A DNA stretch of 64,000 bases, from positions 1,488,479-1,552,478 of the forward strand of contig CM049321.1 in the NCBI GenBank assembly GCA_026874595.1, read 5' to 3'. Below, one piece after another: positions 36,543 through 47,725 of the stretch. Position 1 is the first letter of the stretch; each line of letters starts with the position of its first letter. The notes beneath the pieces were generated by a model, which saw only the letters and a list, made by a program, of their open reading frames with translations, made no database searches and was not told the origin of the DNA. The position numbers and the translations under genes were made by a program. This stretch comes from Sipunculus nudus (lineage: Eukaryota; Annelida; Sipuncula; Golfingiida; Sipunculidae).

Positions 36543-39500
36543 GTAGTAAGAATAATTATTAGGACTACTGTTTACATCACCTGAACATTAGTGTTTCGTA
36601 TAATTATTCAATTTAAAACTGTCTTATTTAGATAACACAACATTTGTAAACGGTAGATGATTCCATTTGAGATGTAAGATAAATCTTTTAAGTGATCAGT
36701 AAAGGGAGACACTAAACCATTAAATGCCTTTGATGCCAGATACACTGGCTGCAAGTCAGTCATTCGCAAAACCACTGATCGTGAATCCAGACATGAATAA
36801 ATTAAAAGGAAGCGACTGATGAATCAGCCGTCAGAGGTCATGCACATCAGGTATGTGGTATAGGAAGTGCATTTATCAATATCTAATGACTCCCACAAGG
36901 ACCAAGTACTAATACACCACAGGAATATCTTAAGAAATATCACCTGAACATACCACTGAAATACAATAGATCTTCCAGGGTTTAATTGTATTTTAAACAT
37001 GCCAATGTGGTCAATGCTTTAAACATACACTTTTTGGCTTTAACTGGCTAAAACTAGGTGAAAATCACTTGAACATATTAGTATACTGTAAAGTCCCTGA
37101 AATATTTGAATTCAGCACTGTAATTACTAGTGCAATCAGGGCTAATTCAAAATGTTCTGTGATGGCAAATGTACATAAAACCAGCCATAGGGTCACTGGG
37201 ATGACATATACATCATGACAACCCTCACACAAAGTGTTTTATTTCCCACTTTAAGTACAAATGGTGAGTAGCACTGTGAACTGTGAGGGGTCAATTCTAG
37301 ATTCAGACTTTTTCAGAAAAAAAATAAAATAAAATAAAAAGTTTACCAAATTGGATGTAAGTACTTCTGTAGCTCTAATCTGTAGTGCTCCTCTGTTTGT
37401 CGCCGTTATTTATGTTACTAAGTGAGTTGAGTGGTCTACCACTCAGACCCCCAGCAAAATGTTTAAGGCACACATTTAATGATTTAGGGCACATAAACAA
37501 TAAAGAGCTTCGACATCTCGAACTGCTCTGACAAATTTGAGAGCTCCCACAGGACTTTGGGATGGTTCATACGAAAAATAATAATGGAATTTGGAGGTTA
37601 ATAATTGATTACAATTTAATCAAGGGCTTGCAATTCAATGTACTGATTCTTCGATGCATTGTTACAACCCTAAGGATGGGTGACATACAAAGATATAAAT
37701 GGAACAATGAACTCTTAGCTTCAACAGAAAGACAAAACACCAGTCATCTGATGTACAGCTCACTAGAACCTTTCTTACCTTCACACCAGAGAGTGTTTAT
37801 AAATATTGCTGCACATGAGCAAATTTATTTTTTTAATCATCTGGCATTTAGATGTGTATTCAATCCATTTGTGTTGTTTGCTTATCAAGGCAGAGAATAG
37901 TGACTTGAGGGCTTGTTGTCAAAAATCGTGTTTTGTTTAATACCTCTGTCAGGAGTGTATGCATTTGTCCCAATCATTGTGTGTGATTGTGTGTTTGTTC
38001 ACAAAGTAACTCGGCCAATCTTGAACACAATCTCATGAAATTTTCAGGGCATTTCCGGAATTGGGCCAATGAAGAATTGATTAGCTTTTAATGTGGATCT
38101 GCCTCATGATCTGGGTACAGAAAGGACTTCCAGGAATATTCTCAAATGCACAGTCACTTATGCATGAAGGAACCTTGGAATATGTGCCAAAAAAGTTAAT
38201 GGAAACATGGGTTGGGGAGCACTGCACAATATAGGGACCACCCCCACCCCCCCATAAGGTGGAGGCTTGCATTCCTTAGCATGCAGATTCTAGTATTCAG
38301 ACTGGTTACCACTGACCAATCAAAATCACTGATTGTAATATTAATAATTGTAATTGTATAATAATAAATATTATTGATCTAAATGGTGTTTTTACTGAAG
38401 TAACTGTATTAATAACTTAGGTATAAGCATTTTTAAATATTACTATTCTAATATTTGATGATAAGTCCATCTCATTTGAGGTGTCTGGGGTTGAAATGTA
38501 CCTGAACTATTGTGCATCATTTCTAAACCACCTCAACATACCTACAACAGTAAATTATGAGAACGATTAGTCCAGTTCTATGGACTAGTATTAAATAAGC
38601 ATCACTGGAGCCCTGTAGTTAACACATGACCAAAAGAGCCTGATGGAAGGCAATTTGCTTCATGTGCATAATCAGTTATGCTTGAAGTTATGATTTTATC
38701 ACCTACTCTACCGTTTAATGACTCGTGCTGAGTTCTGTTATTTTAAGCAGATGCTTCCTACAGTCATATGACCACCTGTAATAGATGTTAATGGCACAAG
38801 AAGAAATAAAAAGTGCACATTTTTCATATACACATGTTATTATAGGCACAGGAAATACAGAGTGTGACTTATTAGCTGGTATCACTATCACTGTAATTTG
38901 TTCCTCAATACTCACATGTCATTACAGCAATAGCTCCTATGCTTGAAAATGCACTGCTTACCCTTGAATTAAACAATGATTTCTTACAATAAGCCTAATT
39001 CTTTGTATTTTCTGGCAGGGTTCTTTATATGTCACTTCTAAAATTGTATATTAGATATTTCAACTCAATTCAATTTATTGTTCCAATTTGAATATACATA
39101 GATAACTAAATTCATAAAAAATAAGTGAATTCATAGAATAATCAATTTGAGACAAAGAGTTTGACACCCAAAGTGTGCATATATATATATATATACACTC
39201 TCATATTTCTTAACAGATTTAAGTTAACTTACAAATGGCAGGCATAAGTGAAATAAAGTAACAGAACTGTATTATTCATACATATGAAATACACTGCAGA
39301 TCTGAATTGTGATATTTACAACTGTTGATGAGGAAAAAGAGTTTTAGCAATTTGTTTTATCGTTTAATATTAATATTATTGTCCAACAGGTATGGTCTAA
39401 CATTAGCTTAAAAACAGGAGAGCAAGAAGTTTATATTTAATTTTGATAAAAATGAATTACACAAGTTAACACCTTTGCAATGTAAAGCTCTGCTAACTGC

Positions 39501-42500
39501 AGTATATTTTGCCTTTAGTATATGCATAAAATTCAAATAGACCTAATAAAATAATGATTTGGGCCTAAAACTTTTAAAAATCATGTGATCAGGTCATTTT
39601 TATCCCTGAAATTTTATGTGTATTAAACATTTCAACTACACTTGAAAATGACTAATTTGAATGTCAAGAGAATTCTGGTAATGGAGTTGTATTGCATAAG
39701 GTACTTCGTTTTCCAAAGAGCATTCGTATATTTTTTGTAATGTACCAATGGTGTATTTATTTATATTATGATGAATAAAAAGTCAACTACTCAACTTTCC
39801 ACATGTAAAAAAGATACCTAAGGAGTCTTCATTAAACAATCTGGGCAGCTAAAGGCAGAAGTCAGTCAAATTTCTGTACTTAGAACATAGGAACTCATGT
39901 AACTTATCATATAAAGCAGATTAGTTTCAATCATGCACCACAGGTGGCAGCACTGCCCAGACAACTCTTCCCACTAGACTGACTGGAGCAAGTGCAAATA
40001 TTTTCATATATTGTTTAAATTAAATGTATACAGCAACTTTTTAGTATCAACAATATTACTGACTGTAAAAAATAAACACTGGACCTTTAGTTCTTAATTT
40101 TAATCTGCATATTCTAAATAATTGTCTAAGATCACCACGAGATTAATTATTTCCTGAACATTATGGTTCAAAATGATTATGATATAATCATATTGTTTAT
40201 GTATATTTAAATTGACCAAATTGATAATAATAATAGATATAATTAAAAATCAAGTTCACAAAGATACTGAATTTGCATAGTCATAGCGGCTATGGAAAGA
40301 GTTACTTGTGTCAGGTGTCGCAAGTCTTGTGTTTTTCAGTAAATGGTGCTGCCACCTATTGGCATTTGTGAAACTATAGGTGAATGTTTCTTATTTTTGA
40401 GAGCTTTCCTGAAAAATTTCCTGACAAATTTCCAAGGGATCTTAGAGGACGCCTCTCCATGGCCATGACCTTGAAAATCAGGTCAAGGTCAAAGACATTA
40501 TCAGGTGCTTGAATGTGCTTCTGTAAATTAAAATGCAAATGGAAAAGACTGGAAGTTAATCTAAACACTTTTCTACAGGAATTTATTATTCTGATTAAAT
40601 ATTGTTTGGCCATGGGCCTTGAAATAAAGGGTTTACAGGCATATTATAACCTTGTAACCTTTATCATTGCTATCAGCTGGAAACCAGATTTAACAATTTT
40701 CCCATCTTATATATACATACATATATATATATATACAACTTATTACTTTATATAAATACTCTGAAATACTGTCATAGAAAACTGCAATACCAAAGCTGAT
40801 AGCTAACAAATATAAAGGACATGTATGATTTATTTATCAATTGCTGATTTAGAAAAATAAAAGTTAATAGAAATAAAAAAAAGTCAAAAATAATTTTTTT
40901 ATTGAAGTCAATTTTTAACTGCCCTGGGAGCAAATCTGTAATTATTACTGTGTGAACAAATGTAAGTTTTGTAAAAATCAACCATATTGAGAATCTTGTT
41001 CAAACACAAAGAGAAAACAAAATCAAACAAAATTCTCATCAATGGTTTTGCACTAACTTGGAGTTGATAAAGCCTCCCCAAAAAGTCCAGAAAAACTCAT
41101 CAACCCTTGTAAGGCTCCCTTCCCAAAGAGAAGGGGGGGGGGGATAAATATATACCTTACATTTACAAGTATGATAGGCCAGAACTACACCTGCAGTCTC
41201 AAACTTGGCACAGTTGTGACATTAAGTGTCTTATTTATAAATGAGCTTTTTGGTTTATTTTGACCAAGTGATAAGTACAAGAAATAGAAAACCCAAAATT
41301 TCAGAATGACCAGGTACATGAAATACATGGAATACCAGCCTTACAGATAGAGCTTAAGGCCCAGTCTCCATGCATCTGGGAAAATATTTTTAATTACGAT
41401 TGAGTTAGTTGTCCAGATCTACATGAGTATTATTTATACTTAATACAGGCATCAGGTATTACCTTTATATTGAAAGTGTGTATAATTAATCAAAATCCTT
41501 GGACTGAATACAACAATGTAATTAAAGTTTGAATCAGTTTACTTTTGTTCAAGAAGAATATAGTTTCACTTTCATACAAATTGAAAATACTGGGCCTGTG
41601 AATAAAATACTCAGTAGAAACTAACATTTGGCTGATGGGGCCTACCTTGAGTCATGACACAAGTCACATGGAGAAATACACTGCAATGGCCATTTATATT
41701 GCATTGATACTGCAGTACAAACTTACCTTAGTCAGCTTAATTAAGATAACATGAATAAATGAGTGAGTAAAACAAAAATAAAAATGCACATATATGAAAG
41801 CAAATATTACAGTAATCATATCTTAATGCATATGATATGGTACTCATCTCCCTATCAAATTCCTTATTTCCTACCCATTGCATGGCTTTCATGTCATTCA
41901 TATGACTACTGAGTGACATGCTTGAGTACATCAGTAATTCCACAAACATGATGGGAGATTTACCAATGGCAATATGCTGCTCAAGTTATAATATAAATGT
42001 AGTAAGAAAGTACACAAATCTTCTGATGTTTAATTTTAAATTGACAACATATATGTTGGGCATGGCTAAAAAAATGACCCCAAAATATTTGTTTCCTCAT
42101 AAGAAATTTACAGGTAGGTTTTTTTAGTTTGACAAATAAATTAATGCCACACCTGATATCTTGAAAGATTCTCATGTTGGAGGGTCAATTGCCACTAAAC
42201 TGTAAAAAGATAACCAGTTTTTTTTTTTCAATTTGTGCACATCTTACCACAATCAATATTTGATGTATCACTAAATTGTGAATTAAAATTAATACAAAAA
42301 TGATTTTTTTTATTTGGTTTCCCTATTATATATGAAAGCTTTGCTGATCAGTAAATCTTGTGTATTGCTTTCTTGTTAACCAGGAACACAGAGCACAACT
42401 GAGTGTAGTTATAGTTGTTTGTGAGTGTATTTTTCCAAAGCAAAACACTCAAAATTCTACACATTTTATTTAGTGTTGCTTACAAATTTGTCTTTAAAAC

Positions 42501-43072
42501 ACTGTACATAAAAAATTCTGGGGTTTTTTTCAGCCTAAAGTAACATGATATTCATTAACACAAAAATAATTATTTGTAATGTGAAATCACCCAGTAAATG
42601 ATCTTTTACTAGCTAGCTGACAGAAGAAATTACAAAGTAGATCAATAAAAGCATTTAGTTTTAACTGAACATTCTTAATTTTTACAGTGTATTAGATATT
42701 TAGGCCCGAATGTCGAATCACTCACGCACCTATACAGTGCCGACTATGCCATGTCACACAACAAGGGACGCTTTCTAACATATAACTGCCTATAATACCA
42801 CTCAAATATCACTTTCTTACCTATACTCAATCACACGTTATGACATAATACATCTTTCATATACAATCTCCATGTAGTCGTATCAACATCCTTCTACGTC
42901 CGCCATGATCAACTGTACGGTGTTGCGTAAAATATCATTCCCTCTATTTTTTTAATACGTCATCAGGAAACCCCCACCTTTTGGCATAACTCACACCTTC
43001 ACAATCTCGCAAAACTCTCAGTCGGATTTATCACATCTCGATACGATGTTTTTAGATAATTCAAGGACCCAA

Positions 43073-43270
43073 GGGGGGGTTCGGGGGGTCTCCCCCCAAT
43101 CATTACTCATGTTTATTATCATATCCCGGGGGGGGTTGGGGGGGGGTCTCCCCCCCATAATTACCCATATTAATTCTAATTACTCTTCATGTTTATATAT
43201 TTACTCATGTTGATTTTCATATCCTGGGGGGGGGGAAGGGGGGGGGGGGGGTTGAGGGGTCTCCCCCCAA
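43073..43270 (+). repeat. Three tandem G-tract/hairpin units
   Basis: Three copies of a G run of 6-14 followed by a TT or AA spacer, a second G run and GGTCTCCCCCC (around 43073-43097, 43128-43156 and 43226-43268), separated by 'actcatgtttattatcatatcc'-like spacers. Each unit could form a hairpin or a G-quadruplex. Tract lengths are likely error-prone. Confidence 0.85.
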
Positions 43271-43516
43271 TATTTACTGAAATTACTCATCTTCATTCAA
43301 ATTACCAAAGTAAACAATCATTCATCTTTACCTTTTACTCTCCTGATTCATATTTCAACTAGTTACACCAAGCGATCGATTTGATGTTCGTACGAAGTTG
43401 ATTCGCTGATCACATGATCATGACTCCTGGTGAAGTAGTACCCCCACAGTGTACCACGTGATCACATTTTTAAATCCAGGTTTAAATACCCCCGTTTTCC
43501 CCGGTTCTGCAACGAG

Positions 43517-43590
43517 TTCTGTGTGGCATAGTGGTTGTGCAATTGGACTTGTATGCCTCCTGTCAGTAGTTCGAGACCCGATCCAGCACA
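43517..43590 (+). repeat. tRNA-derived SINE head inside the 8-bp-TSD element
   Basis: An A-box-like TGGCATAGTGG (43524-43534) and a B box GTTCGAGAC (43569-43577), 35 nt apart, as in RNA polymerase III internal promoters. The acceptor-stem halves do not pair, so this is not a functional tRNA gene but a tRNA-like SINE module. Confidence 0.65.
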
Positions 43591-44305
43591 CTGTCTTTGT
43601 ATGTCATGTCATGTGTACTAATATTTCATGTATTTCATCTCTTTCAGGTACTTCCACGCAGCCAAGTTCAAGATGTCACATGAACAAATATAACGAGTGA
43701 AACAGGAGTCAGTAAATAGTTGTTATATATGTACTGAAAACCCCCCAAAAAACTATACCCCTTTTTTCTCTCTATCCCCATCAACTATATCGCCCTCTTA
43801 ACCTTCTTTGCTAACCAGGGGTGCGTGAGTGATTCAACATTCGCTCCGATATTTAAATATACACAATTTAAAACAATAATTGGAAGAACTGGTATATGTA
43901 TTGAAAAACTGCTAGTTGTTGTGTTTTGCAGTACTTTCAAGGAAAGTCAAAAAAACTTTTTTTATCACTTACTGAACATAACTCCACCATAATGTGATAA
44001 TAAAAGTCAGTCTTGTATATTTTTACAGTTATAGTCCCAGTCCATTAAGTCTAAAAAATTGCTTCTACAAATATCTATTTAATGAATATTTGAACAATAT
44101 TTACAACAGCAAGTTTCTTTTACTTAAAAAATCAAACCCTCAAAAAAAACCTCATGAAATCTCTAACTTAAGTTTTATGTGCAAAAAGTGTTCTTAATTT
44201 AATTTTAAAATAAAACATGAAAACGCTTTCATGTAAAACTGAGATATGGTTCTGCACTTTACAAATCTGAACTCAGGATCAGGTTCAGAATTTAGTGAAG
44301 TGCAC

Positions 44306-44356
44306 CTGGCCTGCAATTCTTCAGCTGATTTTGATTTTATAAAAATGTCTTCAGCA
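44306..44356 (-). CDS. Putative exon 2 of divergent minus-strand gene
   Basis: On the minus strand an acceptor (…ctatgtgacag, AG at 44358-44357) is followed by an open frame in the phase left by the proposed first exon. Joining gives AAT then AEDIFIKSKSAEELQA. A possible donor (AG|GTGCAC) ends the exon at 44306; alternatively the frame stays open through RCTSLNSEPDPEF and beyond to 44194. FIKSKSAEELQARC resembles, as I recall it, a stretch of the ISWI-type SLIDE domain, but this is too short to identify the gene. Confidence 0.4.
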
Positions 44357-44694
44357 CTGTCACATAGTATAAGCAAGTAGAACCATTGTCAGAGAGGGAG
44401 TGAACTGCTTGCTCAAGCATTAAACCTAATCACAATTAATTAGTGAATGTGTCTGAGCAGTGGACCCTCTTCAGGGCCACACTGATAAATGACCCTCCCA
44501 TCCCACCAAGCCCCGTTGGTACCCGTTGGATTACTGTTGACATTACGTAATTAGACCTAAACCAGTCAACGGTCACACTGTCAACAGGTTGAACGAAGTA
44601 CAGTTCACACAGAACACTTGGAATGAAAATGTGTGAATACACAGTTTCATAGCAACTACATATCTCTGGGTGAAAACGAATGGAATTCGCTTAC

Positions 44695-44717
44695 TTTTCT
44701 TGTTCCTCTTCGTCCAT
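44695..44717 (-). CDS. Putative first coding exon of divergent gene (MDEEEQE…)
   Basis: The minus-strand ATG at 44717 has A at -3 and G at +4, then codes MDEEEQE and reaches a good donor (AAAA|GTAAGC) at 44694. The splice leaves phase 2, matching the open frame after the acceptor at 44357. It lies about 200 bp from the KIF9 first exon, transcribed away from it, consistent with a shared bidirectional promoter. The product is not identified, and later exons were not found in the 2 kb to the left. Confidence 0.45.
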
Positions 44718-44857
44718 AATTGTTGAGAAATGTATGAGTCAAGCAGTTTGAGCAGGTGGGAGAGTATTTTACGTCAGCTGTTTGATCTATTCAGAAGAGA
44801 AAAACAAACGCAATGGGCGCGGCCATGTTGGATCACGTTGAGGCGAGAACTGGCCAT

Positions 44858-44883
44858 TGCGCATGCTCAGTTTCCCTAACAAC
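44858..44883 (+). promoter_or_regulatory. NRF1-like site abutting RFX X-box-like site
   Basis: TGCGCATGCTCA (44858-44869) differs by one base from the NRF1 consensus YGCGCAYGCGCR. GTTTCCCTAACAAC (44870-44883) fits the RFX X-box GTHNYY-AT-RRNAAC except for C in place of A at one central position. Both lie just upstream of the inferred KIF9 first exon and between two divergent genes. X-boxes are typical of ciliary gene promoters and KIF9 is an axonemal motor. Function is inferred. Confidence 0.55.
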
Positions 44884-44980
44884 AACACAACAGCCGTGTG
44901 ATCTGTCGTGGAGTTTGTAAATGTCCCTGAAAACCATCCCAAAACACAGGCTGACCGTCTAAGAACCAACCACCCAAACA
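44884..44980 (+). other. KIF9: KIF9 5' UTR exon 1 (5' end uncertain)
   Basis: The exon ends at 44980 before a consensus donor GTAAGT (44981). Spliced to the acceptor at 47627, it places A at -3 of the KIF9 start codon. The 5' end is not known; the region lacks a TATA box and carries the NRF1/RFX-like pair upstream. A short upstream ORF lies inside. Confidence 0.5.
44921..44962 (+). other. Upstream ORF (13 codons) in KIF9 leader
   Basis: ATG at 44921 with weak context (T at -3), then 12 more codons and TAA at 44960-44962, closing 18 bases before the donor. If the transcript starts upstream of 44921, this could modestly reduce KIF9 translation. Confidence 0.35.
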
Positions 44981-45560
44981 GTAAGTTGTCAAACTTTATA
45001 ATCCATTTATCTTAATCAAATGTTCTAACATTGTCAATGACATATCGTTTATTCTTAGAGAAAGGCCAAGGTTTGCACACAGGGGTCTGTGTCAGGACTC
45101 AGGGTGTGGATTTGAGTTTGACTCTGCAGAGTTTATACCCCCCCCCCCCTTTAATTTTTTCTATCTTATGATATTCAAATAAAACGACAATGACAGTGAC
45201 AGCAGATCATAGGGAAAGGTAAGAAAGCATGCCTAACACTAGTAACAGTGGTACTATTTCAGAAAATTGGTACAATTAAAGAACAGGTGCTTATATACTC
45301 TTAATTATTAAATAAAAGCAATATATAGGTTGAATTTTGCTCCCTCTGTGTTCCTACTTCATCAACGTGTAATGACACAAAGACTTTTTTTATCATAGCC
45401 ATATATTCATTGCCAGCTAAACAGAAACCAGCCAAGCAAGGAATGCACAGAGCCAATATTGTTACAATTTGACATTTATTTGTTTTGAGTGACAGCTCAG
45501 CAGCCAGGCATCTCACATATGCATGTACCTGTGCCCAGCCATGTGTCAGGCCATTCTTTC

Positions 45561-45632
45561 TGAGCCTGTGGCCTATGCTAGCATTTACTCACTCTCACAC
45601 CCTCAGTGTGGGTTCGAATCCAGACAGGGATG
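45561..45632 (+). repeat. tRNA-derived SINE head in KIF9 intron 1
   Basis: A perfect B box GGTTCGAATCC (45611-45621) is preceded, 42 bases from box start to box start, by an A-box-like TGGCCTATGCTAGC (45569-45582). Acceptor-stem pairing is absent and no anticodon loop is convincing, so it is a SINE head rather than a tRNA gene. Confidence 0.5.
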
Positions 45633-47629
45633 ACTTCTTACATTAATTGACAAATCATGTTAGGACAGCATAGACACCTACGTGAGTATACAGGATATAA
45701 AAATATGAGGAAATAAGCAGGGAAAATATCTTTGCTTTTCACATTTGAAAATGTGGACCAGAATCTGTACATACTCCAAAGTTAATATTTAGGATGTAGT
45801 CTATACTCCATTATTGTGCCCAAGCCCCGCTTTATTGCAGTATTAAAAAAAATTAAGGAAACCAAAATCATTAGTTTTGACAGGATGTATTATAGCATAA
45901 TATGTGTACAATAGTGAATCAAAATGCATTAAAGGGACATAATCAGGCGCAATATTATGCCTATATTCTTTCACATAATAAGTTCAGTTTTGCTTAAGAC
46001 AAAAGTTTCCCAGCAAAGTCATCCCAGCATGGTCTCAGTACCTCACATATGGCTGTTTAATATGCACCTTGTTATCAGACTCTGCATGTTGCCAAACACA
46101 GTCCACCCGTATACCATAACAAGGCCGTGTGACCGGAGGTCTGATTGTGGGCCGCAACACGTGACATTTCAGCTAGCCAGAACATATAAATAGTACATTT
46201 TTAGGCCAAGTCAGTCAGGACATCTCCTGTTGACACATGTTGTGGCTCCATGATGCACACAGCCCCACACACTGTGTTTATGTTGATACATGTAATCACA
46301 CCCGGTCCACTGTTTTAACACTTGTTTACAGGAGTAAGATAACAGTTTCAATGCAATATTTTTACAGGTCCAGATTATAGGTGATTAGGCCCCTTTAAAA
46401 ATTTACTTTGTATGACCTGTTTATATATGGTGACCGTAAAACTTAAGTCTGTGCCTGATTCAAACCTCTGGCTCATGATGAATCATCCCCTGGTCACTTT
46501 AAAACACTGCTTCTGCACTAACAGGAGCTTGTAATACAGGATACTTTTCATGCACTGATGTACCTTAACTTTATAATTTTCATCTCCCTGACATACCACT
46601 GATTAACATTACATTAGCAAATCCTTCAACTAGCTAAAGCTATTGATTATTCTGAAGAAGATATATGATTCTTTTGATTATGCAGCTGATTCAGTCTGAG
46701 TAATGGCATCCTTTCAGAGTGCAGTCAGTGAATTGTTTGCTTAGTTTAGTAATATACAAATTATTCCATGCCAGTCACTAGATGAATGAATAGATATTTG
46801 TTCTGCAGTACATGTGATATCCATTCTCCATACTACCTTTCATGGATTGGATTGTACAAATATATTGACTGTATTTGCCGTTTTTTATACACCCGTCATA
46901 GACAGGACATATAATATGGTATACCCTGAGTCAGTCCGTCTGTCTGTCCATGCATTAACTTTTAGACTAGTTTTAGTGTCTCTGTGATAACTTACCAGGG
47001 CTTTGATGGATTTTCAGAAAACTCACCATAACCACTTACCAATAGATCATCTCGTCAAAGTTTAATTATTGGCAAAATCCATGCATATTTGATAATGCAA
47101 AGGTCACTTAGCTACCATGTAGTGCTGCCACAATAACTAACCTGGAATATAATGGACTTTTCAATAAAACTCAACAGAAATATTAATCAGTATAATATCT
47201 CACCTTAGTTTGATTTCCAGCAAAACCCATCCATAATTTAATGAGGTCAGCAGACTTTGGTGGCGCCATGATGACTTAACAAAAATCAGATGTATTTTAT
47301 GAAACTTGTTATGAATATTAACCAATACAGTTTCACACCTGTATTACATTCTCAGCAAAATTCACACATATTTAATAAGGTCAGAGGTCACATGATATGC
47401 AACAGGCATATTATTCACCATTTGCGGTGCTCTTGTTTTAAACATTTTCTCCCTTTAAAGTTTTGAACTGAGCAGACTACATTAAATGTATATACCAGAA
47501 GTCCACTGGATGGATCAGTTGATCAGTCATGAGTGTACAGCAGTGTGTGCCTAAATACCTCTGTGTTGATAAAAAAAAACAAATACAGTTTGTGTGTTAC
47601 ATTGTATTTATGTCTCTCTTTTTACAGAA

Positions 47630-47725
47630 ATGAGCAACAGAAGCAGAAAAGTAAAGGTTTGGGTGAGAACCCGCCCAACATCCAACTTTGCTCATGACAT
47701 GATAGATCTGCAACAAGATGGAAAA
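47630..47725 (+). CDS. KIF9: KIF9 coding exon 1
   Basis: Residues 1-32, start ATG two bases after the acceptor at 47627, donor GTAAGT. Contains the first motor strand (KVKVWVRTRP) and the FAHDMI segment characteristic of KIF9. Confidence 0.95.

Larger units (their letters stand above)
35399..42704. other. Long intergenic region, no gene supported
   Basis: AT-rich, with a ~150-bp imperfect duplication at 35652-35955, a 21-bp minisatellite at 36385-36542, a dispersed-repeat-like segment around 37930-38290, (TA)n at 39180-39196 and 40714-40736, and a G tract at 41133-41142. Open frames are short, lack start context and show no family resemblance. Confidence 0.5.
42705..43847. mobile_element. 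DNA transposon with 8-bp target duplication (1143 bp)
   Basis: Perfect 8-bp direct repeats GATATTTA flank the element (42697-42704 and 43848-43855). Terminal inverted repeats of about 28 bp begin GGCCCGAATGTCGAATCACT on the left and GGAGCGAATGTTGAATCACT from the right, then share CACGCACC. An 8-bp duplication fits hAT, Merlin or Mutator-like families; the GG start is unlike typical hAT ends. There is no transposase frame, so it is non-autonomous. Inside lie G-tract repeats (43073-43270) and a tRNA-like module (43517-43590). Confidence 0.85.

Noticed and set aside
37562-37900. Plus-strand frame containing NGIWRLIIDYNLIKG, reminiscent of a reverse transcriptase WR-x-x-x-DYR-x-LN motif
   Set aside because: No other RT motif follows, there is no ATG at the frame start, and the rest of the translation is low-complexity AT-rich chance sequence.
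41737-41949. Minus-strand frame considered as a further exon of the divergent gene
   Set aside because: No acceptor and donor pair in a phase matching the upstream exons, and no recognisable protein pattern.
44436-44642. Minus-strand frame between the two proposed divergent exons
   Set aside because: The phase-consistent splice from 44695 to 44356 skips it, and it has no good acceptor; it is most likely intronic.
45561-45632. Possible functional tRNA gene
   Set aside because: Perfect B box, but acceptor stems do not pair and the anticodon arm is not convincing; treated as a SINE head.
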